A stretch of 41,088 nucleotides of DNA, taken from positions 1-41,088 of the forward strand of contig NZ_JALOAN010000020.1 in the NCBI RefSeq assembly GCF_023228785.1, given 5' to 3'. The translations under genes were made by a program, and so were the position numbers. This document shows, piece after piece, positions 31,527 to 39,756 of this stretch. This stretch comes from Sulfurimonas sp. Lineage in GTDB: Bacteria; Campylobacterota; Campylobacteria; Campylobacterales; Sulfurimonadaceae. A model generated the notes under the pieces. That model ran no database searches. It saw only the letters and a list, made by a program, of their open reading frames with translations, and had not been told where the DNA came from. The first letter of the stretch is position 1, and the number at the start of each line of letters is the position of its first letter.

Positions 31527-32051
31527 ATGAAGCGTAAAATAGTAGTAGCGACAAGTGGTGCTAGTGGAGTGAACTTAGGTATAAAAACTATGAAGTTACT
31601 TCCAAAGAGCGTTGAGAAACACTTTATTATGACAAAAAACTCACATGTAGTTTTGAAAAAAGAGAATAACTTAACCATTCATGATAATGAAAATATAGCA
31701 GCAAGTGTTGCATCTGGATCTTTTGGTGTAGATGCGATGATAATAGCACCTTGCAGCATGAATACACTAGCTAAAATCGCCTGTGGGATCTCAGATAATC
31801 TAGTTACAAGATGTGCAAGTGTTATGATAAAAGAGCAAAAAAAGCTTATCTTAGCTCCAAGAGAGATGCCTTTTTCTGCTATTGCGCTAGAAAATATGCT
31901 TAAACTCTCTCGCCTTGGAGTTATTATAGCCCCACCTGCTATTGCCTACTATTCAGAGCAACAAACACTAGAAGAGATGGAAAACTTTATCATAGGAAAG
32001 TGGTTTGATCTACTTGATATTGAACATAATCTTTATAAGAGATGGGAGTAA
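31527..32051 (+). CDS. ubiX: Flavin prenyltransferase UbiX
   Basis: The 174-residue protein makes prenyl-FMN, the cofactor of UbiD-type decarboxylases in quinone synthesis. It starts KIVVATSGASGVNLGIK with the FMN-binding SGASG loop (residues 9-13), and the PCSMNTLAKIACGISDNLVTR block is diagnostic. It is slightly shorter than E. coli UbiX (189). The end overlaps the region of the coaD start. Confidence 0.93.
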   Translation: MKRKIVVATSGASGVNLGIKTMKLLPKSVEKHFIMTKNSHVVLKKENNLTIHDNENIAASVASGSFGVDAMIIAPCSMNTLAKIACGISDNLVTRCASVMIKEQKKLILAPREMPFSAIALENMLKLSRLGVIIAPPAIAYYSEQQTLEEMENFIIGKWFDLLDIEHNLYKRWE

Positions 32052-32053
32052 TA

Positions 32054-32539
32054 TTGAGAAATATCGCACTATATCCTGGAACATTTGATCCTATTACCAA
32101 TGGTCACTATGACATTATTGAGAGGGCTTTAAAACTCTTTAATGAGGTCATCATAGCAATTGCAGTATCGCATGATAAACAACCTATGTTTAGCCTAGAA
32201 GATCGTATAGAGATGGTAGAAAAAGCAACCTCACATCTAAAAAACGTTAGCGTAGTTGGCTTTGACACTCTCACAGTTGAGCTTGCAAAAAAACATGGAG
32301 CTTCTGTTCTTATTCGCGGTCTTCGTGCCGTTAGTGACTTTGAGTATGAACTACAACTTGGATACTTAAATAACTCACTTGATGACTCTATAGAGACAGT
32401 ATATTTGATGCCAAAACTAAAACACGCTTTTATAAGTTCATCAAGTGTACGAAGTCTTTTAAAGTTTAAAGCAAAAACAGAACATTTGCTTCCTCGTGAA
32501 GTACAAAATATCATAGGGAGTAAAGAGAGATGTATATAA
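32054..32539 (+). CDS. coaD: Phosphopantetheine adenylyltransferase
   Basis: CoaD adenylylates 4'-phosphopantetheine in coenzyme A synthesis. The nucleotidyltransferase signature GTFDPITNGH lies at 9-18 and ISSSSVR near the C-terminus; length is 161 residues from TTG 32054. This TTG is chosen over an in-frame ATG at 32042 because GGGAG at 32044-32048 gives a well-spaced ribosome binding site and because the protein then starts at the conserved RNIALYPGTFDP. It begins 2 bp after the ubiX stop and overlaps tmk by 10 bp. Confidence 0.95.
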   Translation: MRNIALYPGTFDPITNGHYDIIERALKLFNEVIIAIAVSHDKQPMFSLEDRIEMVEKATSHLKNVSVVGFDTLTVELAKKHGASVLIRGLRAVSDFEYELQLGYLNNSLDDSIETVYLMPKLKHAFISSSSVRSLLKFKAKTEHLLPREVQNIIGSKERCI

Positions 32540-33099
32540 CAATAGAAGGCATTGATACTGCTGGAAAAAGTACTCAGATCCAAAAACTACAAGAGCATTA
32601 TAAAGATGCTCTCATCACAAAAGAGCCTGGTGGAACTGAACTTGGAACTAAGATAAGAGAGATAGTATTAGGAGCAGAGATTAAAAGTAAAAAAGCTGAA
32701 TTTTTACTCTTTTTAGCAGATAGAGCTGAACATATACAAGAGGTGATAAAACCAAATATAGATAAGATGATTATCTCTGATAGAAGTGTTGTTAGTGGGG
32801 TTGCTTACGCTTTAGTCCAAGGAGAAATAAGCGAGACAGCAATTGTACACCTCAATAGATTTGCTACAGATGCCATTTATCCTAAAAAAGTATTTTTACT
32901 AAAACTTACAAAAGAGGAACTAGAGTACAGACTCTCTCAAAAAAAGCTTGATGGTATAGAACTTCGTGGTGTTGAGTATCTGCTTGGCATTCAAGAAGCC
33001 ATTATAAAAGCTACACAGCTCCTAGATCTAGAGCTTGTAGTAGTTGATGCGACTAAAGATATAGAAGCGATAACTAAAGAGATAATTAGCGCTATTTAA
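32530..33099 (+). CDS. tmk: Thymidylate kinase
   Basis: The 189-residue kinase makes dTDP from dTMP. The P-loop is GIDTAGKST at 7-15 and the DRSVVSG segment carries the DR(S/Y) motif. The ATG overlaps the coaD 3' end by 10 bp. The gene is followed by a 116-bp hairpin-rich gap before the convergent sodB. Confidence 0.95.
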   Translation: MYITIEGIDTAGKSTQIQKLQEHYKDALITKEPGGTELGTKIREIVLGAEIKSKKAEFLLFLADRAEHIQEVIKPNIDKMIISDRSVVSGVAYALVQGEISETAIVHLNRFATDAIYPKKVFLLKLTKEELEYRLSQKKLDGIELRGVEYLLGIQEAIIKATQLLDLELVVVDATKDIEAITKEIISAI

Positions 33100-33177
33100 C
33101 TTGCAATTTTTCTTATAAATTAAAATGAACTAGTCCATTTTAATGGCAAGGACAAATGTCCCTTGCAACCCCATAAA

Positions 33178-33204
33178 CTTACAAAAAAATAGTTTTTTTG
33201 TAAG
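33178..33204. terminator. Bidirectional terminator hairpin between tmk and sodB
   Basis: A 12-bp perfect stem CTTACAAAAAAA / TTTTTTTGTAAG with a TAG loop lies between the convergent tmk and sodB genes, with A/T runs serving as U-tracts in both directions. A second hairpin at 33145-33166 (arm GCAAGG) and one overlapping the sodB stop (33208-33225) accompany it. Confidence 0.6.
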
Positions 33205-33215
33205 TCACAAGCTAT

Positions 33216-33893
33216 TTAGCTTGTAACTCGATCTGCATTTTGCATATCATCTAGTATTTGACAAAATGGATCATGTATATCATTACATGGTTCTATAGCA
33301 ATAAAAACATCATTGTTTGTTGCTTCATAAGTCTTTTGTGCAAATTCCCAGTTAATATGCTCCCAAAACTCAGCTAAATATTTTGGTCTTGCATTACGAT
33401 AATCTATATAGTAGGCATGTTCCCAAACATCACAAACAAAAAGAGGAATAGCGCCAACGCTTAGTGGAGTCTCTGCATTTTTAGTTTGCTTTAACATTAA
33501 CTGTCCCTTTGGCTCACGAACAAGCCAAACCCAGCCTGATCCAAAAAGAGTAGCACCCTGCTTTAAAAACTGCTCTTTTAAAGCCTCAAGTGAACCAAAA
33601 TCTTCTTCTATCTTAGTGAGTAGTGCTCCTTTTGGTGGAGTTGACACAGCACATAGAGATTTCCAGTAAAAAGTGTGGTTAAAGACTTGAGCTGCGTTGT
33701 TAAATGTAGCTCCATCACTATCACGAATGATAGAAGAGAGAGACATTTTGTCATACTCACTACCTTTTATGAGCTCATTTAAGTTTTTAACATAAGAAGC
33801 GTGGTGCTTATGATAGTGAAACTCAATAGTCTCTTTAGATATAAAGGGTTCTAACTCGTCTTCTTCAAACGGTAATTTTTGTAATTCAATCAT
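33216..33893 (-). CDS. sodB: Superoxide dismutase, iron type
   Basis: The 225-residue protein has the metal ligands in their expected places: His26 in EFHYHKHH, His73 in VFNHTFYW, Asp155 and His159 in DVWEHAYY. It detoxifies superoxide in the cytoplasm. The family usually reads HYGKHH; here the glycine is His28. The C-terminus runs about 30 residues beyond the E. coli length, ending in a Cys-containing tail. AAGGAG upstream is a strong ribosome binding site, and the -10 box is on the minus strand at 33933-33938. Confidence 0.95.
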   Translation of the reverse strand: MIELQKLPFEEDELEPFISKETIEFHYHKHHASYVKNLNELIKGSEYDKMSLSSIIRDSDGATFNNAAQVFNHTFYWKSLCAVSTPPKGALLTKIEEDFGSLEALKEQFLKQGATLFGSGWVWLVREPKGQLMLKQTKNAETPLSVGAIPLFVCDVWEHAYYIDYRNARPKYLAEFWEHINWEFAQKTYEATNNDVFIAIEPCNDIHDPFCQILDDMQNADRVTS

Positions 33894-33932
33894 AATAATC
33901 TCCTTAATTTTTTTAAACTTAATTCACTGACT

Positions 33933-33938
33933 ATTATA
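33933..33938 (-). promoter_or_regulatory. -10 box (TATAAT) of sodB
   Basis: On the minus strand TATAAT lies 40 bp before the sodB ATG, in a divergent gap shared with hisS. Confidence 0.5.
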
Positions 33939-33979
33939 ATATCTTATTATTAAAGGGCATTGAATGATCTAGGCTACTT

Positions 33980-33985
33980 TATAAT
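33980..33985 (+). promoter_or_regulatory. -10 box (TATAAT) upstream of hisS
   Basis: TATAAT lies 97 bp before the hisS ATG; a second candidate, TATGAT at 34011-34016, is nearer. An imperfect inverted repeat (TTTATAATAGTG, then CACTATAAA at 33998-34006) overlaps the first and might be an operator, but this is weak. Confidence 0.4.
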
Positions 33986-34081
33986 AGTGTAAAAGTCACT
34001 ATAAAATAAATATGATATAAGCATAAAATGGTATCCTTTCATAGATTTAAAACTCCAATATAAAAAGATCCAAGGAACTAC

Positions 34082-35293
34082 ATGATCAAGTCGCTAAGAG
34101 GTATGAACGATATTTTAAGTGAGGATTATCAAAGATTTACTCACTTTATAGATACTGCCACAGAGATAGCCAAAAGATATGGTTATCACTTTATAGAGAC
34201 CCCTCTACTTGAAGAGACATCTCTTTTTAAACGCTCAGTTGGGGATTCTAGCGATATAGTCTCTAAAGAGATGTATCAGTTTATTGATAAAGGCGACAAT
34301 GATGTCTGTCTTCGTCCTGAGGGAACGGCTGGCGTTGTAAGAGCTTTTGTGCAAAAGAAACTTGACAAGGCTGGTGGTATTCATAGATTTTTCTATCATG
34401 GACCGATGTTTCGCTACGAGAGACCTCAAAAAGGAAGACTTCGAGAGTTTCATCAGTTTGGAGTTGAGAGTTTTGGAGTAGAGAGTGTTTATGAAGATGC
34501 ATCTATGATTATGATGGTTAGCGATATCTTAAATGCTCTTGGTATTGGCTATAGACTTCAACTAAACTCTCTAGGGTGTAACGAGTGCATGCCTCCATAT
34601 CGCCAAAATTTAGTCAACTTTGTTAAAAGCGTAGAAGATAAAGTTTGTGATGATTGTATCCGTCGCTTAGATACCAATTCCATAAGAGTTCTTGATTGTA
34701 AAAACCCAACTTGTCAGACTCTCTATAGAGATGCTCCAAAGCTTATAAACTCACTATGTGCAAGCTGTAATGATGATTTTAACAAACTTACAGAGATATT
34801 AAAAGAGAACAATATAGAGTACGAAATAGATACAAATCTTGTTCGAGGACTTGACTACTACTCAAAAACTGCATTTGAATTTGTTAGTGACAACATCGGA
34901 TCTCAGAGTGCGATAGCAGGTGGTGGAAGATATGACAGACTTGTAGAGTTTTTAGATGGAAAACCAACTCCTGCTGTTGGTTTTGCTATGGGGATAGAGA
35001 GGCTTCTTGAGCTTATCGATATGCCACAGACTAAAAGAGATGGTTATTATATGGGGGCTTTGGATGAAGAGGCAATTGACCTAGTTGTAAAGCTAACTCA
35101 GAGTAAAAGAAAAACTCATATAGTTACACTTGACTATAAAGCGAAAAATTTACAAAAGCATTTAAAAGCAGCTGATAAAGCAGATGCTAAATTTTGTTGT
35201 GTTATTGGTTCAAATGAATTGAATAATGGTACAATTTGGATTAAAAATTTACAAGAAAAAACAGAAGAAATAATTAAAATAGAGGATTTTTAA
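34082..35293 (+). CDS. hisS: Histidyl-tRNA synthetase
   Basis: The 403-residue class II enzyme shows LRPEGTAGVVRA (motif 2 region), RYERPQKGRLREFHQFG, and the histidine-specific GLDYYSKTAFEF motif near 250. A cysteine-rich insertion around 168-230 (CNECMP, CDDC, CKNPTC, CASC) resembles a zinc-binding insert. It starts a co-directional run hisS, FMN glutamate synthase-like gene, speA, cysE, with a 1-bp gap to the next gene. Confidence 0.95.
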   Translation: MIKSLRGMNDILSEDYQRFTHFIDTATEIAKRYGYHFIETPLLEETSLFKRSVGDSSDIVSKEMYQFIDKGDNDVCLRPEGTAGVVRAFVQKKLDKAGGIHRFFYHGPMFRYERPQKGRLREFHQFGVESFGVESVYEDASMIMMVSDILNALGIGYRLQLNSLGCNECMPPYRQNLVNFVKSVEDKVCDDCIRRLDTNSIRVLDCKNPTCQTLYRDAPKLINSLCASCNDDFNKLTEILKENNIEYEIDTNLVRGLDYYSKTAFEFVSDNIGSQSAIAGGGRYDRLVEFLDGKPTPAVGFAMGIERLLELIDMPQTKRDGYYMGALDEEAIDLVVKLTQSKRKTHIVTLDYKAKNLQKHLKAADKADAKFCCVIGSNELNNGTIWIKNLQEKTEEIIKIEDF

Positions 35294-35294
35294 T

Positions 35295-37022
35295 ATGGAG
35301 ACACTTCATAGTATATGGATTTTATTTGTAGAGTTTATTGAATTTTTTATTCTCGCAGGTCTATTTGCTACGGTAGCTTTGTTTGTTTACGATAAATATA
35401 TCCAAAGAAAACATGCACTACTTATTAACTATCCAGTTATTGGTCGTTTTAGATATTTTTTTGAAGCACTTCGTGAGCCTCTTCGTCAATATTTTGCAAA
35501 TGAAACTTTTTATGATTCAAAAGATAAGATAGACTGGGTATATACTGCTGCAAAAGACTTGCCAAACTATAAATCTTTTTCAGTTGCTCAGCCTTTTTCA
35601 GGTTCAAGATTTATTATAAAACACGCTACAAATGTTTTAAATGAAGATGAAGTCCTAGAAGATACAAGCGTAGTTTTTGGTAAAGATAGAGAGATTCCTT
35701 TTGTGTCACATACACCTATAATCCGCTCTGCTATGAGTGATGGTTCAATCTCTCCAGAAGCAGTTAGGGCTTTTTCTATTGCAGGAGCTAAAACAAATCT
35801 AACTATAAATACAGGAGAAGGATCTCTCACATCAAACCATCTCTTTACTCATAAACCAAATCTAGATGATTGTGACTATCTTGAGATAGTTAAAAGTACT
35901 CCTTGGGCTGAGTTTGTTTTTAAAATAGGTGATAAGCTCTTTAATCGTGCAAGAGCTTTAAAATGGTATAGAACTGCTTTACTTAACAGAGATACTCAAA
36001 ATACTTATATATATGACACAACTTCTCATGTTCTGTTTCGTGTAAACTGGAATGCATCAATAGAGTCTTTTCCAAAAGAAGTGCCACAAGATATCCCAAA
36101 CATGATATTTCAAATGAGTTCTGGTCTTTATGGAGTCAGAGATTCTAGTGGTATATTTGATGAGTTAAAGTATCAAAAAGTTATGAAATTTTGTCGCATG
36201 ACTGAGATAAAAATAGCTCAAGGTGCAAAACAAACTGGTGGAAAGTTAGCAGCTGCAAAAGTAACTGCTGATGTAGCATTTTACAGGGGTGTACCGCAAG
36301 GAAAAGATATATTTTCACCAAATAGATTTCCTTATGCAGATACAACTAAACATCTTTTAGACTTTGTAGAGAGACTTCAAAAACTCTCACTTAAGCCTGT
36401 TGGTTTTAAGATAGTTATCTCTGATATGGATGCTGTAGATGAACTGGCTTGTGAGATTGCAAAAAGAAAGGCTGATGGTAAAAATATACCTGATTTTATC
36501 TCAGTAGATAGTGGTGAAGGTGGAAGCGCTACTGCTCCGTTGGAGCTGATGGAATCAGTTGGACTTACTACAAACAATGCCCTTTATATTTTAGACATGA
36601 TGCTAAAAAAACATGGTGTTCGCCAAGATATAAAGATAATAGCAAGTGGTAAAATACTAACACCAGATGATGCTATCATCACTCTTTGTATGGGTGCAGA
36701 TGCTATCGGTATTGCAAGAGGTTTTATGATGAGTGGTGGCTGTATTCGTGCTAGACTGTGTTCTGGATTTGGATCTCATGTCTGTCCTGTTGGAATGGCT
36801 ACACAAGATGAGAAAAAAAGAGCCTCATATCTTGTGATAAAAGAGGGAAAAGAGATAGGAAACTATCATCTAAATTTAGTAAAAGGGATGAAAATGATAT
36901 CCGCAGTTATGGGCATTAAAAATATTAATGATATGAATAAAAAGAACTTAACCTTTAGAAATCAAAACTCTGAATTATATTTTGATATAGATAAATATTT
37001 TCAACAAAAGTTGCACGTATGA
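35295..37022 (+). CDS. Membrane-anchored FMN-binding glutamate synthase-like protein (GltB synthase domain, no amidotransferase)
   Basis: The 575-residue protein has one N-terminal membrane helix (about 7-31), then the FMN-binding alpha/beta barrel of glutamate synthase. Landmarks: SDGSISPEA at 148-156, KIAQGAKQTGGKLAAAKVT at 306-324, SVDSGEGGSATAP at 403-415, MGADAIGIARGFM at 466-478, and cysteines 483, 489 and 497 in CIRARLCSGFGSHVCPVG, probably holding an Fe-S cluster. There is no glutamine amidotransferase domain, so ammonia or another substrate is used, or it is not a glutamate synthase at all. It starts 1 bp after hisS and overlaps speA (ATGA). Confidence 0.85.
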   Translation: METLHSIWILFVEFIEFFILAGLFATVALFVYDKYIQRKHALLINYPVIGRFRYFFEALREPLRQYFANETFYDSKDKIDWVYTAAKDLPNYKSFSVAQPFSGSRFIIKHATNVLNEDEVLEDTSVVFGKDREIPFVSHTPIIRSAMSDGSISPEAVRAFSIAGAKTNLTINTGEGSLTSNHLFTHKPNLDDCDYLEIVKSTPWAEFVFKIGDKLFNRARALKWYRTALLNRDTQNTYIYDTTSHVLFRVNWNASIESFPKEVPQDIPNMIFQMSSGLYGVRDSSGIFDELKYQKVMKFCRMTEIKIAQGAKQTGGKLAAAKVTADVAFYRGVPQGKDIFSPNRFPYADTTKHLLDFVERLQKLSLKPVGFKIVISDMDAVDELACEIAKRKADGKNIPDFISVDSGEGGSATAPLELMESVGLTTNNALYILDMMLKKHGVRQDIKIIASGKILTPDDAIITLCMGADAIGIARGFMMSGGCIRARLCSGFGSHVCPVGMATQDEKKRASYLVIKEGKEIGNYHLNLVKGMKMISAVMGIKNINDMNKKNLTFRNQNSELYFDIDKYFQQKLHV

Positions 37023-38848
37023 ATCACTTTGGTTTAGACATATGGTCAAATAAAAATTTTATAGTAGAAAATGGTGAAGTCAAGCTAAACTACAAAAGTA
37101 TGCCTTCTATCTTAGAGCTAGTTCAAGAAATTCGCTCAAATGATGTTAGAGGACCTATGCTTTTGAGGTTTCCACATCTTATAAAAAAACAGATTAGCAG
37201 TCTTTACTCCTACTTTGACAAAGCTATAAAAGCAAACAACTATAAGGGAAATTTTAATGCTGTTTTTCCTCTTAAGGTAAACCAATTTCCTCACGCTATA
37301 GATGCTATAACAAAACAAGGAAAGAGGTTTAATTATGGGCTTGAAGCAGGTTCAAAAGCAGAACTAATCTTAGCGATGAGCAAAACTCCTATTGGTGCTT
37401 ATATCACAGTAAATGGTTTTAAAGATAAAGAGATGATTACTCTAGGATTTATCGCAGCTCAAAGTGGACACAACATCACTTTAACCATAGAAGGGTTAGG
37501 GGAGTTAGAAACTATTATAGAGGTAGCACAGGAGTGCAAGTTAAAAGTTCCAGATATTGGCATAAGAGTAAGACTTCATAGTGCAGGAAGTGGGATTTGG
37601 GCAAAAAGTGGAGGAATGGATGCAAAATTTGGACTAACTTCTACAGAGATCATAGAAGCGATCAAACTCTTAAATGAAGCAGATCTACTAAAACATTTAA
37701 GTATGATTCACTTTCATTTAGGCTCTCAAATGTCAGATATTGCACCATTAAAAAAAGCACTAAGAGAAGCTGGAAATATCTATGCTGAACTGAGAAAAAT
37801 GGGTGCACACTCACTTGATAATATAAATATTGGTGGAGGTCTTGCAGTAGAGTATGACCAACATACAAAATCAAAAGCAAGAAACTACTCTATAGATGAG
37901 TTTACAAGCTCAGTTGTTTTCTCACTAGGACAAGTTATGGATGCTAAAAATGTTAAGCATCCAAATATTTTTACAGAATCAGGAAGGTTTATTGTAGCAT
38001 CTCACGCAGTACTAGTTACTCCGGTTTTAGAGCTTTTTACACATGATTATCAAGAAAAACTGCTAAATTTTAAACCTGTCAATCCACCTCTTCTTGAAGA
38101 ACTTATAGAGTTAAACAAACTACTTAGCAATCAAAACTGTATAGAGTATCTTCACGATGCACTAGATCATATGGAATCACTTCTTACTCTTTTTGATCTA
38201 GGTTATATAGATCTTCAAGATAGATCAAACGCTGAGATCTTAGTTCACAACATTATAAAAAGAGCCTTATATTTAAAGTCAGCAGATCCAACAGATGAGC
38301 TAGAACAACTCCAAGTAAAGTTGCAAGAGAGATATCTTATAAATGCCTCTATTTTTCAAAGTTTACCAGACTATTGGGGCCTAAATCAGCACTTTCCTGT
38401 TATGCCACTTCACTATCTAAACACAACTCCACTAAGAGCCGCATCTCTGTGGGATATAACTTGTGATAGTGATGGAGAGATAGGCTTTGACCCTGAAAAG
38501 CCTCTCTACTTGCATGATATAGATCTTGATGAAGAAGACTACTTTTTAGGATTTTTCAATGTTGGAGCCTACCAAGAAACACTTGGTATGAATCACAATC
38601 TTTTTACTCATCCTAGTGAATACACTATTGAAATAGATGAGGATGGTCATAGGATCATAAACGAAGTTGAATCAAAAAATATCTTAGAAATATTGGAATC
38701 ACTTGGTTATAGAAAAGATGAGATTTTAAATAAACTTAAAGGTGATTTAATTAAAAGTGATTTTATATCCGAGCAAGAAAAAAATGATACACTTGCAAAA
38801 CTTGAAACTTTTGTAGAACAAAACGGTTATCTACGAACAACAAACTAA
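37019..38848 (+). CDS. speA: Biosynthetic arginine decarboxylase
   Basis: The 609-residue PLP enzyme makes agmatine from arginine for polyamine synthesis. The PLP lysine is Lys86 in FPLKVNQ; HFHLGSQ, NIGGGLAVEYD, SGRFIVASH and the TCDSDG block follow the SpeA order, and the length matches the 600-residue-plus class. It overlaps the upstream gene (ATGA) and is followed by cysE after 8 bp. Confidence 0.95.
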   Translation: MNHFGLDIWSNKNFIVENGEVKLNYKSMPSILELVQEIRSNDVRGPMLLRFPHLIKKQISSLYSYFDKAIKANNYKGNFNAVFPLKVNQFPHAIDAITKQGKRFNYGLEAGSKAELILAMSKTPIGAYITVNGFKDKEMITLGFIAAQSGHNITLTIEGLGELETIIEVAQECKLKVPDIGIRVRLHSAGSGIWAKSGGMDAKFGLTSTEIIEAIKLLNEADLLKHLSMIHFHLGSQMSDIAPLKKALREAGNIYAELRKMGAHSLDNINIGGGLAVEYDQHTKSKARNYSIDEFTSSVVFSLGQVMDAKNVKHPNIFTESGRFIVASHAVLVTPVLELFTHDYQEKLLNFKPVNPPLLEELIELNKLLSNQNCIEYLHDALDHMESLLTLFDLGYIDLQDRSNAEILVHNIIKRALYLKSADPTDELEQLQVKLQERYLINASIFQSLPDYWGLNQHFPVMPLHYLNTTPLRAASLWDITCDSDGEIGFDPEKPLYLHDIDLDEEDYFLGFFNVGAYQETLGMNHNLFTHPSEYTIEIDEDGHRIINEVESKNILEILESLGYRKDEILNKLKGDLIKSDFISEQEKNDTLAKLETFVEQNGYLRTTN

Positions 38849-38856
38849 GGTTAATT

Positions 38857-39558
38857 ATGGGATTATTTGGCGAAATTAAAGAAGACTTTTTAAATGTGTA
38901 TAGAAATGACCCTGCTCTAAACTCTAAACTAGATTTTATCTTTAATTATCCTGGTGTTTGGGCAATAGCATGGTATAGAGTAGCACATAGACTCCATAAG
39001 GCAAACTTTAAGAGACTATCTCGAATGATTATGGGTGTAAACCATATAGTTACAAACATTGATATACATCCAGCTGCAGTTATTGGACCTAGGGTTTTTA
39101 TAGATCATGGAACTGGTGTAGTAATAGGTGAGACAAGTGTTATAGAGAGTGATGTTTTGATATATCAAGGAGTAACCTTGGGTGGTGTCTCTTTAGTTCA
39201 AGGAAAACGTCATCCTACTATAAAAAAAGGTGTGGTTATTGGAGCTGGTGCTAAAATTTTGGGCAATATTACTATCGGAGAGTACTCAAAAATAGGGGCG
39301 AACTCTGTAGTCGTTAGAGAAGTTCCAGATTGTTCTACTGCGATTGGAATCCCTGCTCATGTCATAGAAAAGGGCAGATGTAAAGATCCATTTATGCATA
39401 ACTTACTTCCAGATATCAACAAAGAGATGTTTGAATATCTTCTAAAAAGAGTTGCTATTTTAGAACATATTTTAGTTGTTGATAATAAAAATGTATTGGA
39501 GAAAGATTTAGAACTAGAAAATATCTACGAATCCTTTATAAAAGCTATGAAAAGCTAA
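38857..39558 (+). CDS. cysE: Serine O-acetyltransferase
   Basis: The 233-residue enzyme acetylates serine in cysteine synthesis. The left-handed beta-helix begins around IDIHPAAVIG at 68-77 with DHGTGVVIGET at 83-93 carrying the catalytic histidine, then hexapeptide repeats. The C-terminal segment past about 190 differs from the classical cysteine-feedback tail. The 3' end includes the beginning of a 36-bp direct repeat. Confidence 0.92.
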   Translation: MGLFGEIKEDFLNVYRNDPALNSKLDFIFNYPGVWAIAWYRVAHRLHKANFKRLSRMIMGVNHIVTNIDIHPAAVIGPRVFIDHGTGVVIGETSVIESDVLIYQGVTLGGVSLVQGKRHPTIKKGVVIGAGAKILGNITIGEYSKIGANSVVVREVPDCSTAIGIPAHVIEKGRCKDPFMHNLLPDINKEMFEYLLKRVAILEHILVVDNKNVLEKDLELENIYESFIKAMKS

Positions 39559-39584
39559 GAGAAACTAAGCCACAAATATTAAAA
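39549..39584 (+). repeat. 36-bp direct repeat, copy 1 (overlaps the cysE stop)
   Basis: The 36 bases (starting GAAAAGCTAAGAGAAACTAA) recur exactly at 39677-39712, 128 bp downstream. Copy 1 includes the last codons and stop of cysE. Confidence 0.9.
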
Positions 39585-39593
39585 TATTCTCTG

Positions 39594-39616
39594 ACTCCCA
39601 CGCTCTGCGTGGGAGT
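39594..39616 (+). repeat. REP-like palindrome 1
   Basis: A perfect 10-bp stem (ACTCCCACGC / GCGTGGGAGT) with a 3-base loop. The motif CCCACGCTCTGCGTGGG resembles widely dispersed extragenic palindromes seen in other proteobacteria. Confidence 0.8.
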
Positions 39617-39648
39617 ATATATGTGCACTGCAACTCAAATATATATGA

Positions 39649-39672
39649 GTTCCAACGCAAGAGCATTGGAAC
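39649..39672 (+). repeat. REP-like palindrome 2
   Basis: GTTCCAACGC and GCATTGGAAC pair over 9 of 10 positions around a 4-base loop. The right arm, AGAGCATTGGAAC, occurs inverted after the aminotransferase gene (40950-40962). Confidence 0.75.
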
Positions 39673-39676
39673 TAGA

Positions 39677-39712
39677 GAAAAGCTAAGAGAAACTAAGCCA
39701 CAAATATTAAAA
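39677..39712 (+). repeat. 36-bp direct repeat, copy 2 (upstream of the aminotransferase)
   Basis: Exact copy of 39549-39584. It ends 44 bp before the start of the aminotransferase gene and abuts its -10 box, so the duplication brackets the two palindromes. Confidence 0.9.
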
Positions 39713-39718
39713 CTTTAG

Positions 39719-39724
39719 TATAAT
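39719..39724 (+). promoter_or_regulatory. -10 box (TATAAT) of the aspartate aminotransferase gene
   Basis: TATAAT lies 32 bp before the ATG at 39757, and TAAGGA (39743-39748) follows as ribosome binding site. The second copy of the 36-bp repeat ends 6 bp upstream of it. Confidence 0.55.
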
Positions 39725-39756
39725 TGCACCAATATTTTATTGTAAGGAATGCACTT

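Noticed and set aside
39549..39723. CRISPR-like repeats near cysE
   Set aside because: Only two direct copies exist, separated by one 92-bp block of hairpins; there is no regular repeat-spacer array and no cas gene.
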